DNA of 64,000 nt from positions 1 through 64,000 of the forward strand of contig CAZVFC010000025.1 of NCBI GenBank assembly GCA_964625855.1, in the 5' to 3' direction. How positions within the stretch are numbered: the first letter of the stretch is position 1; every line of letters starts with the position of its first letter. Shown piece by piece: positions 52,303-61,460 of the stretch. Position numbers and translations under genes: made by a program. The DNA comes from JAPLUA01 sp964625855 (GTDB lineage Bacteria; Verrucomicrobiota; Verrucomicrobiia; Limisphaerales; UBA8199). The notes under the pieces were generated by a model. The model ran no database searches, was not told the origin of the DNA, and saw nothing but the letters and a program-made list of their open reading frames with translations.

Positions 52303-53628
52303 CTACCGGTGCAGACACTTGAGAACGGCCATCGTGCGATTATGGACGCCCAGTTTTTCGTAAACATTCTTCACGTGGTTGTGGACCGTCCAGATGCTGA
52401 TATTGAGGAGGTGCGCGATTTCCTTATCCAGATAACCCCGGCTGACGTGGTTGAGAATCTCCTGTTCACGGTTCGTCAAGACCACCGCCCCAAGCGGCTG
52501 GCTCTGGGCCGCCGGCTCGCCAAAGAAGTTTTGGAAGTAGTCGCGGATGTGGCGTCCGGCCTCTGCGGCGGTCAGCGTGCGCGCGTACGCTGCGGGCTGA
52601 AGCGGATCCAGCAGCGCGGTCGGCAGCCGGCGCCGGTAGATGTAGCCGCCGCTCACGCCGGAGACCGATATCCACACCTGGTCGCTGTCTTCGTGGATGC
52701 GGTACGGGAACACCGGCAGACCCGGCCACCGTGCCCGCAAGCACTCGGTCAGTCGAGCGATGTCCGGCGCCAGCCGGTTGATCAGCACCAAGGCAATGCG
52801 CCGGTGATCCAACGCGTCGAGTGCCTCCCGGGCGTTGCGATAGACCGCCGGACAGGCGAACCCGGGCTGGCGGTCCAGCCAGTAACGCAGACAGGCATGG
52901 ACTGTTGGGTCCGGCTCTAGCACCGCCAGCCGTTTGCGCACGCGGTCGCCCACAACCGGCGGCAGACTCGTGGCGGGCGGTTCACGCAATAGCGTGAAGA
53001 GGGTCGAATAGGTCGCCGCCGCCGGGTTCTCCGACCAAACGATGGCGAGGGTGATCTCGCGTTCAAACCGCTCGAACGCCGCCGTCCAGCCACCCGCGAG
53101 GAGGGTCTGGTAAATCTCCCGCGCCCGGGCGGCCGCGAGTTTGGGGTCGTTGGAGCCGAGAGGAAAGTAGGCATAGGCTCCGTCATGCTCGATGCGCACC
53201 GAATGCTCGGCGCCCGCTGCCTGCCGTGCCTCACCGTACGGCCGATGGATCAACCGTTGTTCCCAATAGGCAAGGTCGCCCCTGGGCAACTGCGCAACGC
53301 CGGCAGACGCTGGTGGACCGGGGCCGAGCCGCCGTTGGGAGCCATGCAGGGCGATGGCGGCATCCCAGCCTTGGCTGACGATGGTCTCATAGACTTGCTC
53401 CGCCTGCTGGGCGGCCTCGGCCCGCGTCCGGCCTGCCAGAGAAAATGTTCGCCGGTAGCCCTGGAAACGGATTTTGAAGGCCCATCCCTTCACCCGGTAA
53501 GACTGGCCGCCGCGGGTGAACGAGTTCCTGAAGACGCGCCGCCGCCAGGCTGCCGCGCGTCGTGGCTTTCCGCTTGCGGCTTTCGATCGCGGACGCCGGA
53601 CTTGCTTGCTTGGACCACGCTTGGACAT
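52303..53628 (-). CDS. LuxR-type regulator with degenerate receiver
   Basis: The protein has 441 residues. The N-terminal 30 residues are Arg/Lys rich. Two related modules follow (about 45-95: AFKIRFQGYRRTFSLAGRTR; about 145-200: IEHDGAYAYFPLGSNDPKLA). Next comes a receiver-like domain (about 230-330; RLAVLEPDPTVHACLRYWLD). The position of the phospho-accepting Asp reads LVLINRLAP, with Asn instead. The C-terminus is a LuxR HTH (VLTNREQEILNHVSRGYLDK, LNISIWTVHNHVKNVYEKL). It probably binds DNA without His-Asp phosphorylation. It lies 196 nt upstream of the phosphatase-Mo operon on the same strand and is its best candidate regulator. Confidence 0.75.
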   Translation of the reverse strand: MSKRGPSKQVRRPRSKAASGKPRRAAAWRRRVFRNSFTRGGQSYRVKGWAFKIRFQGYRRTFSLAGRTRAEAAQQAEQVYETIVSQGWDAAIALHGSQRRLGPGPPASAGVAQLPRGDLAYWEQRLIHRPYGEARQAAGAEHSVRIEHDGAYAYFPLGSNDPKLAAARAREIYQTLLAGGWTAAFERFEREITLAIVWSENPAAATYSTLFTLLREPPATSLPPVVGDRVRKRLAVLEPDPTVHACLRYWLDRQPGFACPAVYRNAREALDALDHRRIALVLINRLAPDIARLTECLRARWPGLPVFPYRIHEDSDQVWISVSGVSGGYIYRRRLPTALLDPLQPAAYARTLTAAEAGRHIRDYFQNFFGEPAAQSQPLGAVVLTNREQEILNHVSRGYLDKEIAHLLNISIWTVHNHVKNVYEKLGVHNRTMAVLKCLHR

Positions 53629-53886
53629 TTGCAGCAGCCTGTGTATCAGAGCAGCGACCCCTTGTCAACGCCCTCCCCATTACTCCGGGCAGTGGCATAG
53701 GGCGGCGGTTTCTGACCAGAAATAGCCATTGTGCTCACCTGCCCCCTAATGGTCATAATGAACCCATGAAAATGAGTGGTGTCCTGCGCGAATGGGACTT
53801 GCTGGAAGTCTCTGGCGATCTCGTTGGAACATCACCGTGTCAGCTATCTGAACCATCAAGCCACTAACCCCACACAAACATTAGTT

Positions 53887-54690
53887 ATGAAACGAATCCT
53901 CACCTGCTTCACCGTCACCCTGCTCCTCAGCCTGGGCGTTCCGGCGCACGCCGGAGTCACCGGCCAGTGGGATTTTGACAGCGGCGACCTCTCCGCCACC
54001 GTCGGCACCGCGCTCGCCTATCGAGGTGACACGGCGGCGTCCACGGTTTTCACGACGGATCTGATTGACGGACAGAGCGCGAACGTCATGCGATTCCCGG
54101 CGGCGACCTCGTTGCAGGGCTACACGATGACGCATGGCATGGCCCCCAATGGCGGTGGCATCTATGTGAATCAGTGGACCCTCGTCATGGACATCAAGTT
54201 CATGTCGGACACTTCCGGCAACTACCATGCCCTGCTACAAAGCAACCAAGGCAACGCCAACGACGCGGACTTGTGGGTCAACCAGACGGACGCGATAGGA
54301 TTTGGGGGCGTGTATCACGGATACCTGGCGCCCGACGCCTGGCATCGGCTTGCCTTTGTCGTTGATGCCAGCTCGGAGACCTCCGCGAACAACTCGGTCC
54401 GCAAGTTCATTGATGGAACGCTGGTCGGTGTTAACACGGGCATCTCGAGAGATGGCACCTTCGGCCTGGATCCAACGGCGTTGTTGTTCACCGACAACGA
54501 CGGGGAAACAACTGTCGGCTACGTAAACAGCATCCAGATTCTCGACACGATCTTGTCCGACAGTTACATCGGCGCTCTGGGCGGGGCAACTGCGGCGGGG
54601 ATCTCGGTCATTCCGGAGCCGGCTTCCGGGCTGCTCCTGGGCGCGGGCCTGCTGCTGCTGGCCGGGCGTTTTCAGCGTCGAGCCCAATAG
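53887..54690 (+). CDS. LamG-domain protein with PEP-CTERM anchor
   Basis: From the ATG at 53887 there are 267 residues. The signal peptide is MKRILTCFTVTLLLSLGVPA (ends AHA). One LamG/concanavalin-like domain follows (about 25-235), with GQWDFDSGDLSATVGTALAY, QSNQGNANDADLWVN and DGTLVGVNTGISRDG. The end, VIPEPASGLLLGAGLLLLAG then RFQRR, is a PEP-CTERM sorting signal, which implies exosortase processing and surface display. It is a close paralogue of the first LamG domain of the phosphatase at 48603 and of the protein at 54741. Ligand unknown. Confidence 0.85.
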   Translation: MKRILTCFTVTLLLSLGVPAHAGVTGQWDFDSGDLSATVGTALAYRGDTAASTVFTTDLIDGQSANVMRFPAATSLQGYTMTHGMAPNGGGIYVNQWTLVMDIKFMSDTSGNYHALLQSNQGNANDADLWVNQTDAIGFGGVYHGYLAPDAWHRLAFVVDASSETSANNSVRKFIDGTLVGVNTGISRDGTFGLDPTALLFTDNDGETTVGYVNSIQILDTILSDSYIGALGGATAAGISVIPEPASGLLLGAGLLLLAGRFQRRAQ

Positions 54691-54740
54691 CCCTGTCTCG
54701 GCTCTCCGCAATCCAAACCCGAAAGCAGACAGACAAAGCC

Positions 54741-56675
54741 ATGAAAAAAATCCTCCTCTGCATAACAGTCACCGTGCTTTTGGGCTTGAGCAAGCCGGCG
54801 CACGCAACGGTCACGGGTCAATGGGACTTCAACAGCAGCAATCTGGTTGCCACGGTCGGCACGGACCTCGCCTATCTCGGTGACACCGAGACGGCGACAA
54901 CCTTCACCACGGCGACGATTGGCGGAGAGAGCGCCAACATCATGCGATTCCCGGCGGCGACCTCGGCGCAGGGCTACACCATGACGCACGGCATGGCCCC
55001 CAATGGCGGCGGCCTCTATGTGAACCAGTGGACGTTCATCATGGACATCATGTTCACCTCGGACACTGCCGGCAATTATCATGCCCTGCTTCAAAGCAAC
55101 CAGGGGAATGGCAACGACGCGGACTTGTGGGTCAACAGGACGTGGGGCATCGGATTTGGCTCGTATCACGGATACCTCGCGCCCGATGCCTGGCATCGGG
55201 TTGCCTTTGTCGTTGATGGGAGTTCACCTACGTCCGCGAACAATTCGGTCCGCAAGTTCATTGATGGAACGCTGGTCGGCGTCAACACGGGCATCGCGCA
55301 GGATGGCACGTACGGCTTGGATCCAACGGCGCTGTTGTTCACCGACAACGACGGGGAAACAACGGTCGGCTACGTGAACAGCATCCAAATCCACGACGCC
55401 ATCTTGTCCGACAGCGACATCTTCGCCTTGAGCGGGCCGTCCGCCGCGGGAATCCCGGGCACCATCCCCGCCCTGACCAACTTGCTCGTCACGGTGACGC
55501 CGACAAATCAAGACAATGTGGTGGGGATGACGGGGAATCACTTCACCGCCGTTGCCGTGGGCTCCGGCACCGTGAGCTATCAGTGGTACCGCAACAACGT
55601 GGCGGTTCCAGGACAAACGACCTCGGTGCTGCGCTTGACCAACGTTCAGTTCTCAGCCGCCGGCAGTTATACCGTCATCGTGGCCAACGGCCTCCAATCC
55701 GTCACCAGTTCACCTCCCGCCGTGCTGACCGTCAATCCCGCGCCGCCAGTGTTCGTCACCGGCCAGTGGGACTTCAACAGCAGTGATCTCACCGCCACGG
55801 TAGGCCAGGCGCTTCAATACTTCGACACTACGGTCCAGACCGAAACGTCGTTTGGTACCACGACTTCGTATGGCATCAGCGATATCGCCGGCCAGCCGGC
55901 CAACGTGATGCTGTGTAATCCCAGCACCATTGGCGCCGCCAATTGGGGCGGATTCATCATGCCTCACGGCATCGGCCCCAACGGCGGCGGGACGAATGCC
56001 AATCAGTACACTGTGATCCTGGACTTGCTGTATGCCAACTGGACCTCAGGCTTCTACCGGGCGCTTTGGCAAACGACCCCGGCGAACACAAACGATGCCG
56101 ACGCGTTCATCAACCCAAACAACGGTCTGGGCATCAGCCAGCAGTATAACGGGGAGTTGATCCTCGACACCTGGCACCGTGTTGTTCTCGCCTTCGACCT
56201 GACGAAGCGCGAATTCGGCAAATACATTGATGGGACAAATGTCCTGACCGCAGCGACGGGTGCATCGCCTTTCGGTCCCAATGATGCGCATTACCTGTCC
56301 GCCAGCACTGTTCCCGCAGACGGTGGCGGAGTGGACATGCGTTGGTCGCTCGGTCCCACGGCGCTGCTGCTGGCAGACGGCGGCGACGACGGTGAAGTGC
56401 AGCCGGTGTATGTGAGCAGCGTGCAAGTGCGCAGCGGACGCATGACCGATGCCGCCATCGCCGCATTGGGTGCGCCCACGGCGGATAAAATCCCCCAGCC
56501 CCCCGCTTCGATCCAGGCCAGGCGTTCGGGCAGTAGCGTCGTCATTGACTGGACCGGCGCGGTTCTCGAAAGCGCCACTAACGTTGTAACCGGTCCGTGG
56601 TCCGAGGTCACGGGCGCGGCGCATCCGCACGTGATCACCTCGCCGACGGGCATTGAGTTTTTCCGCGCGAAGTAA
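54741..56675 (+). CDS. Secreted protein with two LamG domains and an Ig-like domain
   Basis: The protein has 644 residues, with signal peptide MKKILLCITVTVLLGLSKPA (AHA cleavage). The first LamG (about 22-235) is nearly the same as in its upstream neighbour (LFTDNDGETTVGYVNSIQ in both). An Ig-like domain (about 245-330; VSYQWYRNNVAVPGQTTS) is followed by a second, more diverged LamG (about 335-585; GQWDFNSSDLTATVGQALQY). A short tail (SVVIDWTGAVLESATNVVTG, EFFRAK) is the verrucomicrobial secreted-protein ending. No PEP-CTERM is present. It lies 50 nt after its paralogue and 21 nt before the pseudopilin gene. Confidence 0.85.
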   Translation: MKKILLCITVTVLLGLSKPAHATVTGQWDFNSSNLVATVGTDLAYLGDTETATTFTTATIGGESANIMRFPAATSAQGYTMTHGMAPNGGGLYVNQWTFIMDIMFTSDTAGNYHALLQSNQGNGNDADLWVNRTWGIGFGSYHGYLAPDAWHRVAFVVDGSSPTSANNSVRKFIDGTLVGVNTGIAQDGTYGLDPTALLFTDNDGETTVGYVNSIQIHDAILSDSDIFALSGPSAAGIPGTIPALTNLLVTVTPTNQDNVVGMTGNHFTAVAVGSGTVSYQWYRNNVAVPGQTTSVLRLTNVQFSAAGSYTVIVANGLQSVTSSPPAVLTVNPAPPVFVTGQWDFNSSDLTATVGQALQYFDTTVQTETSFGTTTSYGISDIAGQPANVMLCNPSTIGAANWGGFIMPHGIGPNGGGTNANQYTVILDLLYANWTSGFYRALWQTTPANTNDADAFINPNNGLGISQQYNGELILDTWHRVVLAFDLTKREFGKYIDGTNVLTAATGASPFGPNDAHYLSASTVPADGGGVDMRWSLGPTALLLADGGDDGEVQPVYVSSVQVRSGRMTDAAIAALGAPTADKIPQPPASIQARRSGSSVVIDWTGAVLESATNVVTGPWSEVTGAAHPHVITSPTGIEFFRAK

Positions 56676-56696
56676 TAAGATTGTCCAAGGGAAGCC

Positions 56697-57575
56697 ATGT
56701 ACTGTTTGCATTCGATCGTTGCCGGCCGTGGGAAAGGGCCGCTGAGTCAACCGGCGGAGCGGCCTGCGCGAACCGGAGCGTTCACCCTGATCGAACTGCT
56801 GGTCGTCATCGCCATCATTGCCATTCTGGCCGCACTGCTCCTGCCGGCGCTGGCCAAGGCCAAAGACAAGGCGAAAGCCGCTCAGTGCGTTAGCAACCTG
56901 AAACAGATCGGCATTACGGCAACAATGTATGCGGGGGATAACAAGGACACGTATTGGATCAAACCCGACCGCAGCATCCCCAATGACGGCCAATGGACGC
57001 TCAACCCGCTTTCCGACGTACTCCTCGCCCCGGACCACCCGTCGGCGTACTGGGCCCTGGGCTACCTCGAGTACTTTGCCAAAGCCAGGCGGGTGTTCCG
57101 CTGTCCCGGCGCCAAGTACGTGGACGAGTGGCGTGAGGATGGCCGCAGGTTCCCCACCGACTGGTGGCTGAACTCCGGCTACGGCATTCACAATCATCTG
57201 CTCCATAACTCGGGCTATCCCGACCCCACGGGCGCCATCGAGCCTGCCTCGATAAAGAAGGTCTCGAGCTATCAAACGCCCTCGCGGACGATCTTTTGCC
57301 AGGACGCCGCCGAATCGAGAATGGAGGGGCCGGAGGACAGTCTGGGTCTCTACCCGGGCGCCTCGAGGATCCTGACCCAGTGGGCTATGCCCGGCAGCTC
57401 CCTTGCTCCTTTGTACGGCAACCACCCGTTCCAGTATGAGTGGTACCGCCACAGCAAAGGCTGCCAGACGGTCTGGGTCGAGGGGCACGTGTCGAGGATC
57501 CGGTTCACGGAGTTGAATGTAGGCATTGACTACCGGCACTACACAGGGGTGAATCCCATCCGGCCGGTAGAATAG
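56697..57575 (+). CDS. Type II pseudopilin-like protein (prepilin N-terminal methylation motif)
   Basis: The protein has 292 residues. After a 28-residue leader, G-AFTLIELLVVIAIIAILA marks prepilin peptidase cleavage and N-methylation; the hydrophobic helix continues to ALLLPALAKAKDKAKAAQC. The globular part contains the DUF1559/SBP_bac_10-like pattern common in Planctomycetota and Verrucomicrobiota (QCVSNLKQIGITATMYAGDN, FCQDAAESRMEG and the late VWVEGHVSRIRF). The family is presumed to be exported by type II secretion/pilus machinery. The gene closely follows the LamG gene (21 nt). Confidence 0.9.
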   Translation: MYCLHSIVAGRGKGPLSQPAERPARTGAFTLIELLVVIAIIAILAALLLPALAKAKDKAKAAQCVSNLKQIGITATMYAGDNKDTYWIKPDRSIPNDGQWTLNPLSDVLLAPDHPSAYWALGYLEYFAKARRVFRCPGAKYVDEWREDGRRFPTDWWLNSGYGIHNHLLHNSGYPDPTGAIEPASIKKVSSYQTPSRTIFCQDAAESRMEGPEDSLGLYPGASRILTQWAMPGSSLAPLYGNHPFQYEWYRHSKGCQTVWVEGHVSRIRFTELNVGIDYRHYTGVNPIRPVE

Positions 57576-57601
57576 GCTCCTGACGACTCCACCGCCATAG
57601 C

Positions 57602-57982
57602 ATGAGACCTTTCCGCCTCAGAAACATTGCGCTGTCATTGCTTCTCGGCCTGACGTTCGGCCTGGGCTGCAACCGAAGCACTCCGCCCCCTGCCCCACTC
57701 ACGGAGCAGGAACTGCCTGCTGCCCTCGAGCAAGCTTTCAGCAAAGCCAAGCCGGAGATCAAGGACTTAGCCGGCCAGGTGGTGGCCGCTGTTCAGGCCC
57801 GGGATTACTCGAAAGCGTTTCGGGTTGTCCAGAGCCTGGCCAGCCAGCCGGGACTGACCAAGGCTCAGATGAGCGTCACGAGCCGCGCCACGCTCACTGT
57901 GAATAGTCTCCTGCAGGCCGCTGAAACCCAAGGCGACAAGAAAGCCGCTCAGACGCTGAAGACTTACCGGGAGGACAAATAG
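57602..57982 (+). CDS. Small lipoprotein of unknown function
   Basis: The 126-residue protein has a type II signal peptide: basic start, LLLGLTFGLGC with Cys near residue 22 as the lipidated residue. The mature part starts NRSTPPPAPLTEQELPAALE, then predicted helices with Ala, Gln and Lys (DLAGQVVAAVQARDYSKAF). No family is recognised. It follows the pseudopilin by 26 nt and may share its transcript. Confidence 0.75.
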   Translation: MRPFRLRNIALSLLLGLTFGLGCNRSTPPPAPLTEQELPAALEQAFSKAKPEIKDLAGQVVAAVQARDYSKAFRVVQSLASQPGLTKAQMSVTSRATLTVNSLLQAAETQGDKKAAQTLKTYREDK

Positions 57983-58063
57983 GCAGCCAGACGAGCCGAC
58001 TTGCTCCGGCATTGTCTGGACGATTCACGACGGGCGGCTAGACTGCCTCGCAGCCACAACGGC

Positions 58064-58789
58064 ATGAGCCCGATGAACCAACCCTCCCACGATAGACGTA
58101 CACTCATAGTCGTCGGTGCGGTCGTCGTTTGCGCCGCAATCGGCCTGCTGATTTACCTCTCCTCAGCGACGCGCGAGCCGCTGGTGTCTGACCCCGAGAT
58201 CACAGAAGTCATTGACCTGGAAGCAACCCGGGCCAAAGCCGAGGGCGGGGATGCCGAGGCTCAGAAGAGTCTTGGTTCGATTTACGCCAAGGGCCAGGGG
58301 GTGAAGCGGAGTTATGCCGAGGCGGCCAAATGGTACCGGCAAGCGGCAGACCAGGGACATGCCGGCGCGCAAGCCGCGTTGGGCGAATTATACGAAGCCG
58401 GCCAAGGCGTGCCTTGCGACGAAGCCGAAGCCGCGCGCTGGTATCGCCGGGCCGCGGAACAGGGGCACGTGGGAGGGCAATACTCTCTGGCCGTGCTTCA
58501 TGTCATGGGCAAAGGCGTGCCGCGCGATCTGGCCGAGGCCGTTAAGTGGTATCGGCGCGCGGCGGATCAGGGGAACTCACTGGCCCAGTACAACCTGGGC
58601 ATGCGCTATAGCGAAGGGGACGGCGTCGCCCAGGATCTCATCGAAGCCTATGCTTGGCTCAGCCTGGCAAACGCGCAGGGGTTGGAGGACGCGGCAAAGG
58701 CCTTTGGCGAACTTAAGCGCAGGATGAAGCGCGAGCAGATAGCGGAAGGCCAGCGTCGCGCCAAAGCGCTTTCCGCCGGCCGTTCCTAA
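58064..58789 (+). CDS. Membrane-anchored Sel1-repeat protein
   Basis: The ATG at 58064 gives 241 residues. One membrane helix (about 15-36; VVGAVVVCAAIGLLIYLSS) precedes about four Sel1-like repeats of 36 residues: AQKSLGSIYAKGQGVKRSYA, AEAAKWYRQAADQGHAGAQA, AARWYRRAAEQGHVGGQYSL and AEAVKWYRRAADQGNSLAQY. Sel1 repeats form alpha-alpha superhelices for protein-protein contact. The final part (EAYAWLSLANAQGLEDAAKA) is typical. It could be a scaffold at the membrane; no partner is identified. An upstream start at 58001 is less likely, lacking a Shine-Dalgarno. Confidence 0.88.
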   Translation: MSPMNQPSHDRRTLIVVGAVVVCAAIGLLIYLSSATREPLVSDPEITEVIDLEATRAKAEGGDAEAQKSLGSIYAKGQGVKRSYAEAAKWYRQAADQGHAGAQAALGELYEAGQGVPCDEAEAARWYRRAAEQGHVGGQYSLAVLHVMGKGVPRDLAEAVKWYRRAADQGNSLAQYNLGMRYSEGDGVAQDLIEAYAWLSLANAQGLEDAAKAFGELKRRMKREQIAEGQRRAKALSAGRS

Positions 58790-58868
58790 AGCGCCGACAC
58801 CCAGCGCCTCCCGCGAAGCTAACCTCGGATATAAGCGCGGTGCGTCCCGGGGACGCCGCATCAGCCTG

Positions 58869-59267
58869 TCACCGCAGGAAATAGACTTCCGTCGTATCGG
58901 ACCAGATCTTGCCCTGGGCGGCGGCGTCGGGCAGCGGTTGCTGGCAGGGATCGGTCTCCTTCCACCAACGCTGCGTGTCCGGGTCGGCGGCCATCTTCTT
59001 CATGTCGGCGTCGAAGTCTTTGCCGGTGTATTCCAGGTAAGAGAAGAGGTAGAGCTTGCCGTCAATTTCGCGCTCGTGGATGGAGTAGTTGCGGATGTGG
59101 CACTCCTTGAGCATCCGGTTGACGGCGGGCCAGGGATGGGCATGCAGTTGCCGGTAGTATTCGGCCTTCTCGGGCTTGAGGCCGGTGACCCAGGCAAAGC
59201 GCTTGGGCGCGGGCGCGACGCAGCCGGCCAGCAGCAGGACAAGGAGCAATGGGAGGTGGGTTTTCAT
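58869..59267 (-). CDS. Lipoprotein-type L-rhamnose mutarotase
   Basis: The Met at 59267 (MKTHLPLLLVLLLAGC) opens a 132-residue protein with lipobox LAGC, then a RhaM-type ferredoxin-like domain: FAWVTGLKPEKAEYYRQLHA, PWPAVNRMLKECHIRNYSIH, DTQRWWKETDPCQQPLPD and EVYFLR. Classical RhaM is a cytosolic protein of about 104 residues that interconverts alpha and beta L-rhamnopyranose. Here a lipoprotein signal puts it outside the cytoplasm. It starts 15 nt after the stop of a sodium/solute symporter, so it may anomerise sugar before uptake. Fucose and rhamnose are both possible substrates. Confidence 0.85.
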   Translation of the reverse strand: MKTHLPLLLVLLLAGCVAPAPKRFAWVTGLKPEKAEYYRQLHAHPWPAVNRMLKECHIRNYSIHEREIDGKLYLFSYLEYTGKDFDADMKKMAADPDTQRWWKETDPCQQPLPDAAAQGKIWSDTTEVYFLR

Positions 59268-59282
59268 GCGATCCATAATGGG

Positions 59283-60965
59283 TTAACGGAATACAAGGTA
59301 GAGCGCCACGAAGACGGCGAGCACAGCCGCCGCGGCGAAGCGGTAGTTGGCCAGCCCGCGGCCATGGGGGTCGCCGCGCAACGGCTCGCGCCAGTCTTCC
59401 CAGATGAGCGCCTTGGCGGAGTCGCGCAGCGGCTCGGGCAACAGCAGCGAAGACGCGATCATGATCACCAGGCAGGCGCAGAGCAACAGAAAGGCGATGA
59501 GCATGAAGTCTCCGCGATAGAGGCCGGTCCAATCCACATAAAAGGCTGCCGCGCCCAGCACCGAGCCGGCGATCAGCGTGATGAAAGCCGCGCGGCCCGA
59601 GGCTCGCTTCCAAAAAACGCCGAGCAAAAAGACGGCGGTGATCGGCGGGGCGACATAGGAGATGAGCTTGTTGATGCCCTCGAAGATGGTGGTGTAGTGG
59701 CCGAACAAGGGCGAGCAAACGATGGCGAGGAGGGTTCCGACGACCGTCGTGATTTTGCCGATGAGCACCAGGTCGTGATCGGCGAGATCAGGATTGTGGC
59801 GCTTGAAGAGGTCGTAGGCGACGAGCGTGGCGGTGGAGTTGAGCGCGGCGGAACAGGTCTGCATGGCGGCGGCGAGCATGGCGGCGGCGACCAGACCCTT
59901 GAGGCCGACGGGCAGCAGGTGCGTGAGCATGAAGGTGTACGTGTCGGCGGCGGATTGGGGCGCCTGGCCGCCGAAAGCGCCCTGCTGGACAAGAGCCACG
60001 CAGATCACGCCCGGCAGCACGAAGAAGAACACGGGCCAGATCTTGAGGAACGCGCAGAAGAGCGGCCCCAGCCGGGCGTTGCGCTCGTCCTTGGCCGCCA
60101 ACACGCGCTGGACGATGGTCTGGTCGCAGCACCAATACCAGATGCCCAGCACGGGATAGCCAAGCAGGATCGAATACCACGCCAGGCCGGAAGGATCACC
60201 CGGGCCACGGGCCATGTGGAGAAAGTTGCCGGTGCCCCAGGTGATCTTGCTCTCCGCCAGGCCTGCCATCGGGTGCGGGTGAGTCGCGAGCGTGTGCGCC
60301 AGTTCCGACCAGCCCCCGACCTTAATGTAGCCGACCACGGTGATGGTCACCGCGCCGACCAGGAGCAGGACGCTTTGCAGGCTTTCGGTCCACACGACGG
60401 CGAGCAGGCCCCCGAGCATCGTGTAGATGCCGGTCAGCAGTCCAAGCACCACGATGAAGAAGATCAGCGCGTCCAGCCCAAGCACCGTCGCCCCCGGCGG
60501 CAGGCCGAGAATGCCCCGCAGCACCCAGGCCGCCGTGTAAAGGGCCACCCCCATGTGAATGACAATCGCCGAGAACAGCGAGACGACGGCCAGCACATCG
60601 CGGCAGGGGCGGTTGAAGCGGCGTTCCAGAAAGTCCGGCAGCGTCGGCACGCGCGACCGCAGGTACAGCGGCGCGAAGAATAGCGAGAGCAGGATCAGGG
60701 TGAATCCGGCCATCCACTCGAAGTTGCCGAAGACGAGGCCGAACTTGTAGGCCGCTTCGGCGAGGCTGACCAGGTGCACGGTGGAGATGTTTGCCGCGAA
60801 CATCGCCAGGCCAATGACCGCCCAGCCAAGGGTGTTGCCGGCAAGAAAGTAGTGTCCGCCCTCGCCCCCGCGCTCACCGGCACGGCGGGTCAAACCGGCA
60901 ATGACGCCCAGACCCACCACCGCGAGCAGGTAGATGGCAATGATTGTCCAGTCGAGTGTGTTCAT
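59283..60965 (-). CDS. Sodium/solute symporter (SSS family), probably for a sugar
   Basis: The Met at 60965 (MNTLDWTIIAIYLLAVVGLG) gives 560 residues with about 13-14 membrane segments. Family motifs: FLAGNTLGWAVIGLAMFAAN near residues 45-65, then WVLRGILGLP, WYWCCDQTIVQRVLAAKDER (the classic SSS loop), LTHLLPVGLKGLVAAAMLAA and ALNSTATLVAYDLFK. It couples sodium inflow to solute uptake across the inner membrane. The downstream lipoprotein mutarotase points to a deoxy-sugar such as L-rhamnose or L-fucose, an inference. Confidence 0.9.
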   Translation of the reverse strand: MNTLDWTIIAIYLLAVVGLGVIAGLTRRAGERGGEGGHYFLAGNTLGWAVIGLAMFAANISTVHLVSLAEAAYKFGLVFGNFEWMAGFTLILLSLFFAPLYLRSRVPTLPDFLERRFNRPCRDVLAVVSLFSAIVIHMGVALYTAAWVLRGILGLPPGATVLGLDALIFFIVVLGLLTGIYTMLGGLLAVVWTESLQSVLLLVGAVTITVVGYIKVGGWSELAHTLATHPHPMAGLAESKITWGTGNFLHMARGPGDPSGLAWYSILLGYPVLGIWYWCCDQTIVQRVLAAKDERNARLGPLFCAFLKIWPVFFFVLPGVICVALVQQGAFGGQAPQSAADTYTFMLTHLLPVGLKGLVAAAMLAAAMQTCSAALNSTATLVAYDLFKRHNPDLADHDLVLIGKITTVVGTLLAIVCSPLFGHYTTIFEGINKLISYVAPPITAVFLLGVFWKRASGRAAFITLIAGSVLGAAAFYVDWTGLYRGDFMLIAFLLLCACLVIMIASSLLLPEPLRDSAKALIWEDWREPLRGDPHGRGLANYRFAAAAVLAVFVALYLVFR

Positions 60966-61251
60966 AGGCGCGACGACTGCCGGGTTCACTCACCGCCGTG
61001 AGTGTAGGAACCATCGGATGGACGTCCAGCCTGGACTGCTCGCACAGGCAACCAGGAGCGGGTTCGTTCCTGGAGTTGGTTCGGCTCATACGGCAAGTCG
61101 GCGCCTGAGTTGTGGCGAGCCGAATGGCCGAGCCGGCGGAGCCGGCGGTCGGAAACTGGACTCCCATGCGACCATAGCTCTACGGCTGGACACGAAGCGG
61201 CTTAGGTTGACGATGCTCTCTTACCGGTCACTCCAGGGTGTCCCTCGCCAG

Positions 61252-61292
61252 ACACACCGGATACTCACCGGACACACACCGGATACTCACCG
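61252..61292. repeat. Two tandem 19-bp units
   Basis: ACACACCGGATACTCACCG occurs at 61252-61270 and again at 61274-61292. The CACCGGA core resembles the units of the hairpin repeat 200 bp away. The stretch 60966-61460 otherwise shows no gene. Confidence 0.8.
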
Positions 61293-61460
61293 TAGATAAC
61301 TTTCCACTCCTTGCTGGCGTTTCTGAACGCAACTTGCTATTCACCAACGGCTTATAGAGAATTGACCCCTAAAGCAGCCCAGGCGCATTTCTCGTTCCCA
61401 CGAATCGTTAAGTTGTTGTGGTGCAATGGCATATTTCGTTCGCCCGCATCAATAGGGCCC

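Noticed and set aside
58938..60683. 581-codon plus-strand open frame
   Set aside because: It is antisense to the mutarotase and symporter genes, which have clear family motifs.
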